Positions 47,357 through 58,867 of a stretch of 64,000 nt of DNA are shown here, in pieces. Below the pieces are notes generated by a model, which was given only the letters and a program-made list of their open reading frames with translations, was not told the origin of the DNA and ran no database searches. The position numbers and the translations under genes are program-made. How positions within the stretch are numbered: position 1 is the first letter of the stretch; every line of letters starts with the position of its first letter. The stretch is from Arenicola marina (taxonomy: Eukaryota; Annelida; Polychaeta; Arenicolidae), in NCBI GenBank assembly GCA_964019135.1, contig OZ025248.1:37007670-37071669 (forward strand). The letters are read 5' to 3'.

Positions 47357-49779
47357 ATGAGGTCATACGTTTTTGGAAAAACGCACTAAATGATCTCTGT
47401 CAGTTTTTTCGCTTTTTGGCACATTTGCCGTCAAGCTATCCCTATGATATTCTAATATGTCATAGAAATATGAATTAAGATAACTTGTGTTGAATCTTAG
47501 AGTTTTTTGATACGTCACGTGACGTCACAATGACGTCACTTTTGGTACTTACAAAAAATCGTCAAAAATCAGGAAAAAAAAACAAAAAATGCGAGAGTAG
47601 CATCGTATGGTAGGAAAAGTAGTTTCTCGCATAGCTGCAAACTAAAAACAATACGTTCCTGTCTTACTTCCGGTTCCAGGGCCCACGGCATTTCTCTATG
47701 GAACTCCCTATGTTAAAGCGCTGTATCTTTAGGCTGGGAAAAATGTTTTGTCGTGTATTTCGCAAGTGCCGCCCTCAAGCAACGCCGAGATTTTTTAGTT
47801 AAATATGATACAAGAATATGACCTACTTCCGCTCAAGCTATTTCAGTCTCCTTCGCCACACAGTGAGGTAATATCACCTTAAAGCAAGTAAAACACGGCG
47901 ATTTCAATATTAATTTTTGTTTCCATGGCAACGATACCACTGGCCTAATAATAAACATACAGATTCTTGCCATTGAAAGAAAAATCGTCAAAAATCGGAT
48001 AAAAATGCTAAAATTGCATTCTTATCGCCGACTAGTTGTCAATAAGCATCTACAGATCATTTAATGCTTCAATCAGGCGGAGGTTGCCCAGTTATGGCGC
48101 TAGAGCGCTTCGAAGTAGAACGACACCTTTGGGTGGCCACCAATGATGAGTGAATAGACATTGTGTCCATCTTGAAAAAAGCATCAAAATTCAGACAAAA
48201 CAATGCCAGAGCTGTGATCTTTACGCCAAATGGTAGGGAACATTCATCTTCAGAAAAACTAGTAAAAGAAACAAATTATTTGTTATAGTACTTCGCCTGC
48301 AGTGTTCTTTGTTTTTGTCATCGGTCTGCGTGTCTCCGCAATAATTAAACTAATGCAATTTTTGGCCATTTCACCAAGCCATAGATGAGGGACTAGTGTT
48401 TCTATCGCCTGGCTCTTCAAGCTAGCGAGTTGTGACAGTAAACTTTGGCCCACTGCTACTTGAACGTTGTCATGCGTCACATCATGACGTCACCATGACG
48501 CCATGACGTCATAGTTTTACAAAGGCCATTACTCGGTTATTATACGTCATGGCGACTTCCGATTTATTTGACTTTGTACGTGATATTCAGGGACAAATGC
48601 TGTCGTGGGTAACTTTTTTTTGCGGTACTGAAACATGTGCGTCAAAAATGACGTGGAAGTTTACGCTCCGACGACATTGTGAAATCGTTTCATTTTCTCC
48701 TATATAGCCACTAGGTAATATCACTATTAATTCATAATTAGGAAACATGAACAGTTAGAAAGCCAATTTGTTTCATTTGGTATATGTCATGTGTGCTCAA
48801 TGGCATCGATGTGACAGGAATAGTTGACGTCCACCTCGCGTTTAGTGGCGTTTTTTAGCATTGAAGGGCCACAACTAGGTTAATATCTGAGCTAGGAAGA
48901 TTTGGCATGAATCGAGAGACAAATGTAAGATTGACAAAGTAAATCGCAACAGAATTGCCTTGGGACTCTTAGTTTGGCCGCTAGAGCGCTCGCAAGACTT
49001 GCACCCCACCTTGCTGAGGCTCTCATTATGAGTCAACGGCCATATCGACCGGCACTCCTCGAAATACTCGACAATAGCGCCTCTATCTGGGTGAACAGCC
49101 CGCGTTGAACAACAGCCGTTAGATTGTGCTCATGCAGCATCCGCATCCTAGGGGTCCAATTTGGGCTAAATTGCGTTTTCAGCGAGCACCTTCAGATATC
49201 GACTTCCAAATTCATCACGAGTGGAATGGCCATCTGAATAATAGATACAAAATGTACGTTCAAATCTTACTTCCGTTTCCACGAATGACGGAAGTAAAAG
49301 CACGGTTTTACCTTGAAAACTATGTTAATGTCGGTTTTTACAGCGCGCACATGGTTCAAAGTAGTGCCCGCAGCGCCCGATTTGCCCTTTATAATGTCTA
49401 AAGTGCGTACGTCGCCCGTTGAAGGCGGTATTGAGCTCAAATTGGCCATAGAAGGCCATTTTTAGCCGAAATTGGCCGCTGAAGACCGTATTATTCCAAT
49501 CTGCCCACCTACTTAGGCGACCGCTACCACCACTATGACTCCATAAATAGTTATAATAAGACAGAAAGGGCCATTGGTAACACCGTTTACCCATGCCGCT
49601 GATTCTTTTCAATTTAAAGTTCAAACCAAGGGACTCGGTATGTGCAATAGTGTAGCTACTGGAATGAAGAAATAGCCTTAGTTATTAATAAGTGAATTAA
49701 TAATCATCGTATAACGTCGCGGGTCGGTTCACCATGTTTCAAAAGACACGGCTAGGTTACATTATATATTTGTGACGTT

Positions 49780-50072
49780 ACTGGACCAATGGTAGTGAAG
49801 ATTTTTCCCAGTCCTTGTGCGCCGACCCTTTGAGCGTTTCCTTGCCTCTCCTATTGGCACTGCGGGATATTGAGGAACACCATCGTATAACAAGTGTGTG
49901 ATAAATCGATACGGTGCGTTACCCACAGGTGGTGGCATTTATATTACATACTCAGCCAAAATGAAATTGGATTATGGCACCCTAGTTGTGACTGATGACG
50001 CCAGTCATGTTATCAATTACCCTGAGACTGAAGAACAGATTCGAGGTCTCTGGTGTTACGCAGAACACAGAT
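49780..50072 (+). repeat. Z module, left (C) arm, with conserved open frame
   Basis: About 88% identical by eye to the reverse complement of 61488-61762 in its core. An open frame beginning GTG at 49898 shares GALPTGGGIYITYSAK and KLDYGTLVVTDD with the other copy. Of about eleven differing codons in the shared frame, about six are synonymous. There is no gene structure around it, and no family is recognised. Confidence 0.75.
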
Positions 50073-52029
50073 ACAGTTGACTTGAAATGATCTGTTTTAG
50101 CCCTGTTCCGTCCGTTAGAAAAAGACATTTCAGTCATGTTTGCCAGCCAATAGGGTGTCTGATGGTGTGTGGGGGGTGGGGGGAGGGTCACTCAATCGTG
50201 GCATGCGCGTCGCTCCGTCAGGGTGTTTGTGTAATTTGGGTTCGCGGAAGGCCTGGGGTACGCCCCCAAAGCATTCGCGACCCACGTGCCCCCCACCCTC
50301 CCGTCCATCCCCTCCCCAATCGTGATACACTATTGACAAAAACTGCTTTCTTTGGTCAACTTTATTATTTGACGTGCTAGTCCAATTATATATCTGACAC
50401 TGGGGCTCTGGTAAAAGAAGGGAGGGTGGGGTTGGGGTACGGGCTACACGGGGCGTTGAAAGATGATATCACACGACTGCGATATGTTAGTATATTTAAA
50501 GTCGAACGCACAAGACAAACACATCATTGCTTCCATTTGCAGGCAGTTCATAAATACAGATGTATCATTAGATATAACGCGTTTTAGTTTCAGATAGTCG
50601 GCGCCAGTAGGGACATAGACCGCGGTTCTGGGATTCAGAAGAGTTGGAAAGGGAGTGCAAGGGGTGGCGGGTGCAAAGTCATCTGGATGTGCGACAGAGA
50701 GGAACAACGAAATTGAATGCATTAATATTAGATCTGGATCACTGAGGCTCGGTCCTGGCTCCGTCACTGAACCTTAACATTGCCTACTCCATAACTATAG
50801 AACCCCCGCTTCACAAACGTGTCGTGGTCCCCAAACGGCTTTTCTCTGCTAGATTAATCCTTAAAGAGAACCGCCAGCCTGGCCTCTAACGCTGTTTTAC
50901 CGATTCATGTAATACCCAATTGTCTATCTTCCAAATTACAGAATTTTTCGTCTGATCTATAGCTCACAATCAAATTTAGAAGTGACCGCCAGGCACGATT
51001 TCGCCGCCTACCCAGGCGGTAGCCCTTTTTGTAGGTGTGTCGGCGATTGACCAATCAGGAGGCGATACTCTAATTTATTCAAACTGGAAATTACGACTAT
51101 TGTGTGAGCAAAACAAGAGCGCGTGATCACGCTAATATGAAGAGCTGCGGTTCTAACTCCAATCATGGCATTATTGCGGAATCAATCGTCGCAAGACGTA
51201 TATCAATTTGTTCGGATGGTACTTTTCCATGAAACACTAAGATCATGGTCTATTGCGCGGCTTGGAGCTGCCGCTGTTCATCTGAAAATCGCGGCCCTGA
51301 TCTCTCTGTCCGCGAGTGATAATATAAGGCGGTGCCACATGAATAGTCACAATACGCGTCACTGCTCCCGGCAAAATGGCGCTCTGCTTGACATTGCTGG
51401 GGGCGGGTTGACCTAATTTTTTTCTCTTTACTAGTCGGCCGAAACGGAGCGTTAACACTCGCCAATTTAATTTAATGATGTGAACTTTCGGTGCAGATCG
51501 CGATTAAATTAGGTTGGACACCCGCTTTAATTGTTGTACAACACTATTCGTCCTCGTTGTCAATGTTCATATTCCAAGAATAGGGAATATGAGCGATGAA
51601 TCGATCGCGTCTGACGAGTTGGAAGAGTGGTCTACAAAATGGGGAATGGAAACTCACTTATAGCTCACAATTCTATCGCCCACATCCATATATCATCGCC
51701 CAACATTAACAGACAGATAGTTGTTTCACTGCATATATGGGCTCTCATATACCCCGCACATACCTTTTAAATGACAAGTGAGGTATTTTTATTCATTGTT
51801 TCATTCATGTATTTCCTCCCATAAACCTATTTCGTCACACTGAGCGAATATTACATATTTAGCTTGGAATATCCTCTACCTCTTTTATCTTCCACCTAGG
51901 TGGGCGGAAGCGCAGAGATCTCCAGGGAAGAGAAAATTACATGGTAGGTGTTCTTAGGAGTAGAGTTTGGAATGGGCAATTCAATCAAGCTCTTAGACAG
52001 GGCGTCATAACTGTACCCATCATTCTGAG
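50073..52029. other. Non-coding region
   Basis: No recognised gene. C/G-rich runs lie near 50170 and 50290. Frames of up to about 107 codons have no domains. Confidence 0.5.
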
Positions 52030-52906
52030 AATCTAAGTGGTGGGCGTCGCCGCTACATTATTTTAACTGCAGCGTCTTCCTGCAGCGTTTTACCACTGCT
52101 TGAGTGACCCAAGGCTTTGTTGATCGGGTCAAGAGAATTAAGACGCTTATGGCAACAAAGTTATATGATTGACTTAATATTTCTATGACCCTCGCATTAT
52201 CAGATCAGTAATCAAGTTTCGTGGCAGCGGCCTGTGTGATGTCGTGAATTAAGAGCCGACAGCGGCTTACATTATTGCAGTCACCCCAGTCATGTATTGA
52301 AAAATGAGTTTTAGCAGGTAAATGCAGGGAGCTGACGATATGCGTTGTAATATCATTTACATTATTTCGCGGGTATGAAAACGTGCCTTCCTTTAACCAT
52401 CAACTCTCTGATGATCAAATGTCAAACATTGTTTCGGAAGAAATTATTTGGCGGCTATGCTTCACGTTACGTTGACGTAACATCAATATCCACGCAGAGT
52501 TTTAAGTTCCGCGATCCATTTTCTACATCTCAGCATCATCCGCCGTTTTTCAGATTAGCTCCGTACCTCCCGCCCACGGGAGGGCCCGGTCACTCCCCAC
52601 ACTGTCGCTATCCATCCCGCCACGTTAGAGATGTGAGCTGTGTTCGTTGGTTTCACCACGGGTGGCCAGCGAGCCATCACTCCCAGTCGTCTGGTCGTGT
52701 TCAACACGGCTACACAGACCACTTGTCAGTAACTTACCCATACAATGAACGGTGCGCAAACTTTGCAACGTAATATATGGGTAACCCTAATTTGGTAAAT
52801 TGGGATATTTGCTGAGAGTTGTGTCATAATTAATTTTCCTCCACATTTTGCTACTACTTTGGTACTTTATGTTTGTGTTCGTGGCACTAAACTCTTACTA
52901 CCTGGG

Positions 52907-52961
52907 CAAGCGGTGTGTCTGGGTTAATACCGATAACCTATGTGTACTGAGACAGGTGATG
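52907..52961 (+). repeat. Single diverged copy of the 46-bp satellite unit
   Basis: CAAGCGGTGTGTCTGGGTTA then ATACCGATAACCTATGTGTA then CTGAGACAGGTGATG aligns along its length with the 46-bp unit of 33780-39394 plus the start of the next unit. It sits at the homologous position, after the shared CAGACCAC, GTAACCCTAATTT and GGCACT landmarks. Confidence 0.8.
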
Positions 52962-53105
52962 CTTGACTCGCTATGCGTTTTTCAATGTTATCGCAAAGCA
53001 TGCCTGGAGAGTAGTATTAATGTTGTGGCGTGGTATCACCCATGAAGTTAAGAGCTGCAAGACATCCTGTGTTCTCATGCTGTTAATAAACTAAAGGCTG
53101 TTGGC

Positions 53106-53515
53106 TTACAGTGGCCGTTAGGTAAGAAATTAAAACGGACCAATGGTGGATTTTTCCGCGAACATCAACCCACTTTCGTGCGTGGCGCTTGAAGCCTTAT
53201 TCTGAGACCGACAACGGACTTTTTTTTGGTCTTGCGGTATAAACTGCAAACCAAACAAACAATAGTGAACCAAGATTTAGGGCAGGTAATATTGCGACAC
53301 GACAATGCTGATGGTTGTTACATTTAGCCTGTAATGTGGGCCATAGGAAGCCGTCAGAGGTTGTTTGTCACCCGATGTCCTCCAGACATTGCGGGAGACT
53401 CGCTCTCCTGTGGCTCATAACGTGAAGGGTTTAGGGCGAGCGTGGACGTCTCCAAGGACAATCGAGTCGATTAATATCGGACTTTGTGGTTGCGCTTGAG
53501 GCTCTCACTCCCGCC
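53106..53515 (+). repeat. Y-module copy in segment B
   Basis: ACACGACAATGCTGATGG, GCCTGTAATG, CACCCGATGTCCTCCAGACA, GAGACTCGCTCTCCTGTGGC and CATAACGTGAAG occur in the same order as in segment A at 39930-40130. Confidence 0.8.
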
Positions 53516-53930
53516 TTGTGCCGGTGCAGTACTCCATGCTGGTTGCAAGCAATCATCCATTGTTATGGCAATGAAGATAATTATAAAACAGAACAACACT
53601 CGTAGAGAGTGTGGCTAAAATGCAATAAATGTGATGATAAAGGTACTGATGGAACAAATCCAGTAATTAGTAAGTAATTGGTGTATTATAGTCACTTATG
53701 AGGAATACAACTGATAACATGTACGACAGGGTAAACACTCACTATAAATCCTCACCCAGCCCTACTGGGCTTAACAGTGACTGGAATTCATGGTCCTTGT
53801 ACTGCCTCATATTTCGGCCTGAAGAGAAAAGAGCGAAAAAAACACAAAAAACACACAGCGTTATTGTGTATTTTGGTGACGTTGACATGATGTTGGTGAT
53901 AATAAGGATAATTATAGTGATTGGTAATAA

Positions 53931-54197
53931 TGGAGATCCTAATGGTCATGCTGGTCATGCTGGAGATCCTAATGGTCATGCTGGTCATGCTGGAGATCCT
54001 AATGGTCATGCTGGTCATGCTGGAGATCCTAATGGTCATGCTGGTCATGCTGGAGATCCTAATGGTCATGCTGGTCATGTTGGAAATCCTAATGGTCATG
54101 CTGGTCATGCTGGAGATCCTAATGGTCATGCTGGTCATGCTAGAGATCCTAATGGTCATGCTGGTCATGCTGGAGATCCTAATGGTCATGCTGGTCG
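53931..54197 (+). repeat. 30-bp tandem repeat, about 9 units
   Basis: Unit GGAGATCCTAATGGTCATGC then TGGTCATGCT. Homologous in position to the 27-bp array at 40440-40865. Divisible by three, so repetitive frames are open on both strands (205-codon plus frame at 53698-54315, Asn-Gly-His-Ala-Gly type); no gene support. Confidence 0.95.
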
Positions 54198-54817
54198 CCA
54201 TTCGGGGAAAGACCTTAAAACATTTCCTCTCGTCATGCAGCACACGATTGGTTCTCACGTCTGGTTTTCTGTGGCTAAAACCAATGACACTGATGTGAAT
54301 GGGCTCTCCGCCTGACAGTGCTGAAAGCCTGGTGTGGAGGAGGCTACTCGCGTGTCCACGCCTATAGGGGCCTTCGCACGCGCTGGTGAATATCTAAAGT
54401 GATTTGTTAAAGGGCAATAACTTTGGTAATGCCATCACGAAGCAAGGTGCCAAGGATGGTAATACTAATAATACTAGTAATAATTATGATGATTGCTCGT
54501 GTCCAGAATACCCTGAAGCATCAACCCTCACCATGGTTTCCAGCAAAAAACAGTTCCTTGCACCAGCTTTTCTATGGTTTCAATTATCTCTGTTAATGAG
54601 CCGTCGGCCGGAGAGTGTTAGGAGGCGGGTGAGGATGAGGCCATTAGCGTGCCCACACCCAGTGGCCATTCGCATGCGCGGGCGAGTTTATAAAAGAGTC
54701 GTTTGTGGGGACATTTGCTGTAAACAGCCAACAACGTCTATACATTCCGGGGGTGCGTGGGAGCCTCACTAACCACAACTAATTCACTTCTTTTTTTCCC
54801 TCCTAGTGTCCGCAACA

Positions 54818-54830
54818 ACATTACACATTT
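54818..54830 (+). repeat. LINE target-site duplication, left copy (13 bp)
   Basis: ACATTACACATTT, identical to 58868-58880. An exact 13-base direct repeat at both ends of the LINE is very unlikely by chance. Confidence 0.8.
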
Positions 54831-54842
54831 GGTTTAAACATA

Positions 54843-54848
54843 TTTATT
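54843..54848 (-). terminator. LINE poly(A) signal
   Basis: AATAAA on the minus strand, 12 bases before the inferred 3' terminus at 54831. Confidence 0.6.
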
Positions 54849-55048
54849 TAACGAGGATACCCCGAATAGCATAGGCTAGGAACATGGGGCTTCCTCAAAA
54901 AAATGAAAAGCAATATGTTACAATGTAAAACAAAATATGCAATAGTACAATGGTACAATGGCGAGGCAAGTTTGGTCACATATAACGGTATATGAAAGGA
55001 GACAGGAAGAGGGAAGAGGGATAGACTTACAGGCTTACTCCAGACAGA

Positions 55049-58000
55049 TTATTGATATCTGAAACGATGAGTAGATGCAACAAATGTAGATATGACGTCA
55101 ATTATAATAGAGTTTGCAGTAAGACGCTCGTGGCCGTAGAGGAATAAATGTACAATATCTTTTCGATTGAGGTCATGAGTTATTCTAATAAGACTGCCGA
55201 TTAAACATTCTCTTTCGCGGTTATAATTAGGACAGTCGAGAAAAAAATGCATAACAGTCTCACTAACAGCACCACATGAACAGTAGGGGCTTTCGTTGCA
55301 TAGTTTATCGTACAGATGTTTGTTTAAATTGCTGAAACCCAGTCGCATTTGCGCTAATGTCACTTGCAATTTTCTTGAACCCATATAAAAGTACCTTACT
55401 TTGCTTTGACGTATGGTATACCGAGAGCAATACAGAGATCGAAATTGGCTAACAGATTGGCAACTACGCAGTGCACGCGGCAAAGAGTTCCACCTTCGTG
55501 TACCTGTGGGGAAGAAACTAGATAAGTAACTATTGGTTGTACAATGGATGGTGCGGAATTGATTGGCATTGTTGCCTCGCGTCGTTCTGTTGGAACCCAA
55601 CCTGGATGGAAGTCTAGATGTGATATAGGATGGGGTTACGCCTAGGACGCACTGGGCATATTTAACAGCGATCTGAAATTGGCGGCGGTCTGTAAGTGAG
55701 GGCAGACCGCTTTCGTTCAATAACCCGATTCTAGATGATCGGCTCTTTGCACCAGTGAATACGCGGATGGCCTCGTTTTGAACGTTTTCGATCTCCTGGC
55801 TGCTCTTGGCATCACAGTTTGCAAATACAACACTACCATATTCTAAGAGTGGCCGCACATATGACAAATAAAATAGCTCTAAACTCTTACGAGACCACTT
55901 ATACTTCACCCGTTTAAGCAGATTCAATCTAACGGACGCTTTAGTAGTAATAATTCGGACGTGTCTTGTCCATGACATAATAGACATAAAGGTGATACCC
56001 AGGTGCTTATGAGATGACACTTGTTCAATGGTACGGCCGGCTATATGTACATGGTGTTTGATATCGCGATTCTTCTTACTGAACAATACAGTCTTTGTTT
56101 TCTCTACGCTGGTCTCCATTTTCCATTTTTCAGACCACTCATGTATAGCTTGTAGATCGCGGTTTAATGCTCTTATATCTGCCTCGGCATCTAAACCGAT
56201 GACCTTGAATATAGACACATCGTCAGCGAAGAGGAATGTGTCGCTGTCTACGTCTTCTGTAATATCGTTAATGTAAACCAAGAAAAGCAAAGGCCCCAAA
56301 ACGGAGCCTTGCGGAACACCGGCTTCAACTTGACGCATAGACGACGACCTATTACGCTGTACAACAATTTGAAACCTATTTGACAAGTAACTCTTCAACC
56401 ATGATAGGGTTTGGCCTCTTATACCATAACGATGGAGTTTAAATAGTAAACCGGCGTGGCTCACTTTGTCAAAGGCTTTACAAAAGTCTATAAATACGCA
56501 CTGGACTTCGTTACCTCTATCAAGTTCTCTATAAATATTGTCACATAAAACAAGCAATTGGTTGACGGTAGAATCTCCCGGTATAAAACCGGACTGACGT
56601 GGATTTAATATACGGTTTTCTTTTAAGTGTTGGAATATATGACAAAACATAAGCTTCTCAAACACCTTGGAAACACAGGGGAGTAGTGCAACTGGTCGGT
56701 AGTTTGACGGATCACATTTCGAACCCTTCTTATGTAATGGTACAACGTTCGCAAGCTTCCACTGATCGGGAAAGACACCCGTACGCAGAGATCTGTTAAA
56801 TAGCCGAGATAATGGAGAGGCAATCGCATTAGCCCCAATAGTGAGTAGTCTGTTACTTATTTTGTCGCGTCCAGTAGCTTTATTGACGTTTAACTTGGAT
56901 AATATATTGTATACCTCCTCTTCACTTACGACTTTGTCTGGGATAGAAGGGTAGGGGGACCTTGCTAATTCAGAATCATCTAACATTATGTTTGCATCAT
57001 TAACGCGAGTTTGTAATACAAAAAAATCATTGAACGCCTCCGCTTTTTCCAAGTTGTCGCAGATTGTGTTACCTTTGTAAAGCAGGGGCATTGGAGTTTC
57101 TGTCTTCCTTAAATTTAGCTCGCGTTTGATGATGTTCCACCAATTGCGCGAACCACATGGTTCGCGTAGGAGACGATCTTCACTTTTCGCGGCATAAAGT
57201 GCCTTGCTTTTGCGGATTTCATTAACAATGTCATTGCGTAACCTTTTGTAAGAACCTAAGGCATCTGTTCGCGTCACATTTTGCATGAGTTTGTACAAAC
57301 GATCGCGTTTTCTGATAAGACATTTGATGTGGTTAGTTATCCAAGGCTTTGATCCAGGACGAATAGTTGCCATGTAGTGCGGTATACAAAATTCTGCTGT
57401 TTTAAAAAAAATGTCAACCCATACAGTCGCAGCTTCGTCAACATTGGCCGCTAATAGGGCCGCCTCCCACGGAGCTCTATGCAGCAAACTAAGTAACAGC
57501 TCATAGTCGCCGTGCTTATAGTCCCAAACTTCTCTGGTATATGCCTGACTATTCTGAATGTTGATGTTCAACTTTCCTATAATAGGGACGTGATCACAAT
57601 TGGGGTATTTAGACAGCGTACAAGTTTGATCGAACATGCGAGGAATATTCGTACAAAGTAAATCGATACAGCTTTGTGAGTTGGTTCCGTAGCGCGTTGG
57701 TTCGTGTATCATTTGAGTTAGCTTATGCGACTCAAGAAAAGTCAGTAATGCTCGACCCGCGGCACACGTTTTGTCACCACCCCAGAAATTGCTGTGCCTC
57801 GCATTGAAGTCGCCCATGAGTATAACTCCATTGAGGTTCTTTTGGTGCGCCTGCTCAATAACGTCTGACAAATCTCGTACGAACTCACGAACGTGTCGAG
57901 TTTCGGGTCTATAACATATACACAACAAGATCCTTACAGACTTGAGATGGAGTTCAAAACACATGATTTCGCTGTCGCTTGGTTCGATATCGGTTAAGCG

Positions 58001-58471
58001 GCTGCAGTTTACGGACGATTTAACATAGGTTAGTAGTCCACCGTGTTGGTCGTTCACGCGGTCTCTACGAAACAGGCAGTATGAGGGGACTTCTAAACAA
58101 CTGTCAGCAGTACTGTTACCAAGCCATGATTCTGATACTGATACTATGTCAAACTCGTTTGCGGACATGTCAGCCATGAGGTAGTCAAATTTAGTCACGT
58201 TGTTGTGTGCGCGTGCGCCAGCTGCAGCCAGCAGACTTCTGATATTGACATGGAACAAACATAGACGCTTTGATTCCCCAGGCCCCGGGTTATTGTGTAT
58301 ATCACCTGCTCTGCTCAGTAAATTACGCTTAATAAATGTGAGCCATATAAAATTCAGTGCCACTACCTGCCAAAAGAACAATTCGGCGCCGTAGCTTTTA
58401 CTTAATCTGCATCCACGACATCTACAGTGGTAAAGACCAATGTTTATCCTGTGTATTTCAATACTCTGCAT
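55049..58471 (-). CDS. LINE ORF: endonuclease-reverse transcriptase
   Basis: 1,140 residues without a stop. Role: nicks target DNA with an APE-type endonuclease and copies element RNA at the nick (target-primed reverse transcription). Seen in order: hydrophobic stretch 31-47; 2A-like GDIHNNPGP (56-64); endonuclease about 70-300 with N76 (HVNIRSL), E114 (SESW), GDFN (220-223) and CDH (292-294); RT about 560-830 with VVPLHKKGSKCDPSNYRP (576-593), FIDFCKAFD (660-668), GVPQGSVLGP (718-727) and catalytic FADD (748-751); thumb/connection region to about 1000; C-terminal C1064-x-C1066-x8-H1075-x4-C1080 as in many Jockey-group elements. No RNase H domain recognised. Key residues are intact, so activity is plausible. 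An 85-codon frame of unknown meaning (58458-58715) overlaps the start by 14 bases. No ORF1 with a gag-like zinc knuckle is visible upstream. Confidence 0.92.
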   Translation of the reverse strand: MQSIEIHRINIGLYHCRCRGCRLSKSYGAELFFWQVVALNFIWLTFIKRNLLSRAGDIHNNPGPGESKRLCLFHVNIRSLLAAAGARAHNNVTKFDYLMADMSANEFDIVSVSESWLGNSTADSCLEVPSYCLFRRDRVNDQHGGLLTYVKSSVNCSRLTDIEPSDSEIMCFELHLKSVRILLCICYRPETRHVREFVRDLSDVIEQAHQKNLNGVILMGDFNARHSNFWGGDKTCAAGRALLTFLESHKLTQMIHEPTRYGTNSQSCIDLLCTNIPRMFDQTCTLSKYPNCDHVPIIGKLNINIQNSQAYTREVWDYKHGDYELLLSLLHRAPWEAALLAANVDEAATVWVDIFFKTAEFCIPHYMATIRPGSKPWITNHIKCLIRKRDRLYKLMQNVTRTDALGSYKRLRNDIVNEIRKSKALYAAKSEDRLLREPCGSRNWWNIIKRELNLRKTETPMPLLYKGNTICDNLEKAEAFNDFFVLQTRVNDANIMLDDSELARSPYPSIPDKVVSEEEVYNILSKLNVNKATGRDKISNRLLTIGANAIASPLSRLFNRSLRTGVFPDQWKLANVVPLHKKGSKCDPSNYRPVALLPCVSKVFEKLMFCHIFQHLKENRILNPRQSGFIPGDSTVNQLLVLCDNIYRELDRGNEVQCVFIDFCKAFDKVSHAGLLFKLHRYGIRGQTLSWLKSYLSNRFQIVVQRNRSSSMRQVEAGVPQGSVLGPLLFLVYINDITEDVDSDTFLFADDVSIFKVIGLDAEADIRALNRDLQAIHEWSEKWKMETSVEKTKTVLFSKKNRDIKHHVHIAGRTIEQVSSHKHLGITFMSIMSWTRHVRIITTKASVRLNLLKRVKYKWSRKSLELFYLSYVRPLLEYGSVVFANCDAKSSQEIENVQNEAIRVFTGAKSRSSRIGLLNESGLPSLTDRRQFQIAVKYAQCVLGVTPSYITSRLPSRLGSNRTTRGNNANQFRTIHCTTNSYLSSFFPTGTRRWNSLPRALRSCQSVSQFRSLYCSRYTIRQSKVRYFYMGSRKLQVTLAQMRLGFSNLNKHLYDKLCNESPYCSCGAVSETVMHFFLDCPNYNRERECLIGSLIRITHDLNRKDIVHLFLYGHERLTANSIIIDVISTFVASTHRFRYQ

Positions 58472-58867
58472 GAGGGTTTAATAGATGGATCAGGATGAAG
58501 TACCAAGTGAGCAGGGCGGCCATTCGCACTGGTGCGAACAATCGATCTTGCAGCGGCGTTGGCTGGCCAGCATTGAGAAGCCAGTGGCGAACGTAAGCCA
58601 AGGCGTAGATAGGTAATGAGTTATTCTGACTGGAGCTCAGACAAATTACTGAACGGAAGGAAAGAAAGAAAGAGGTTGAGGAAAGGAAGAAAGAAGGAGG
58701 TTTGCAACATGGCATGAAGAGTGGAAGTGTGATTGATCACAGAACGGTTGTGCAGCAAGCAGGCAAAGAAACATTATGTACATTTCAGTCACAAGTTAAT
58801 CAGGACAAACACTTGAAGAGGCATTGCGGGGACCAAGCCGTATTGCCCGGCACAAAATAAGACGTCT

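Larger units (their letters stand above)
46066..49779. other. Non-coding region, probably with an inserted dispersed repeat
   Basis: No recognised gene. Contains GATCGATCGATCG near 46697, an AGGTCA cluster at 47123-47141, a perfect 64-bp duplication at 47229-47356, and TGACGTCA octamers at 47520, 47531, 48485 and 48504. The other arm has only about 1 kb between its Y and Z modules, so roughly 2.7 kb here was probably inserted. The 103-codon frame at 46722-47033 has no recognised domain. Confidence 0.5.
52030..54817. repeat. Composite repeat, segment B, left part
   Basis: Diverged collinear paralogue of segment A (32800-41450); matching landmarks are listed there. It keeps one copy of the 46-bp unit at 52907-52961 where A has about 122. 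It has unique sequence at 52510-52710 where A carries the small 50-bp array. It is interrupted at 54831 by a LINE. Confidence 0.75.
54831..58867 (-). mobile_element. Apparently full-length non-LTR retrotransposon (LINE)
   Basis: About 4,037 bp between 13-bp direct repeats, transcribed on the minus strand. It has about 400 bases of 5' region, one 1,140-codon EN-RT ORF (55049-58471) and about 218 bases of 3' UTR with AATAAA (minus, 54843-54848) 12 bases from the end. There is no long poly(A) tail. Endonuclease plus FADD-box RT and a C-terminal CCHC-like motif place it in the Jockey/CR1/L2 part of the LINE tree; the clade needs an RT phylogeny. It interrupts segment B: homology to segment A ends near 54745 on one side and resumes near 58947 on the other, so it inserted after the A/B duplication. 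An intact ORF and a perfect TSD indicate a young insertion. Confidence 0.85.

Noticed and set aside
58458-58715. 85-codon frame as LINE ORF1
   Set aside because: Overlaps the EN-RT start by 14 bases but lacks a zinc knuckle or RNA-binding domain; more likely 5' UTR.
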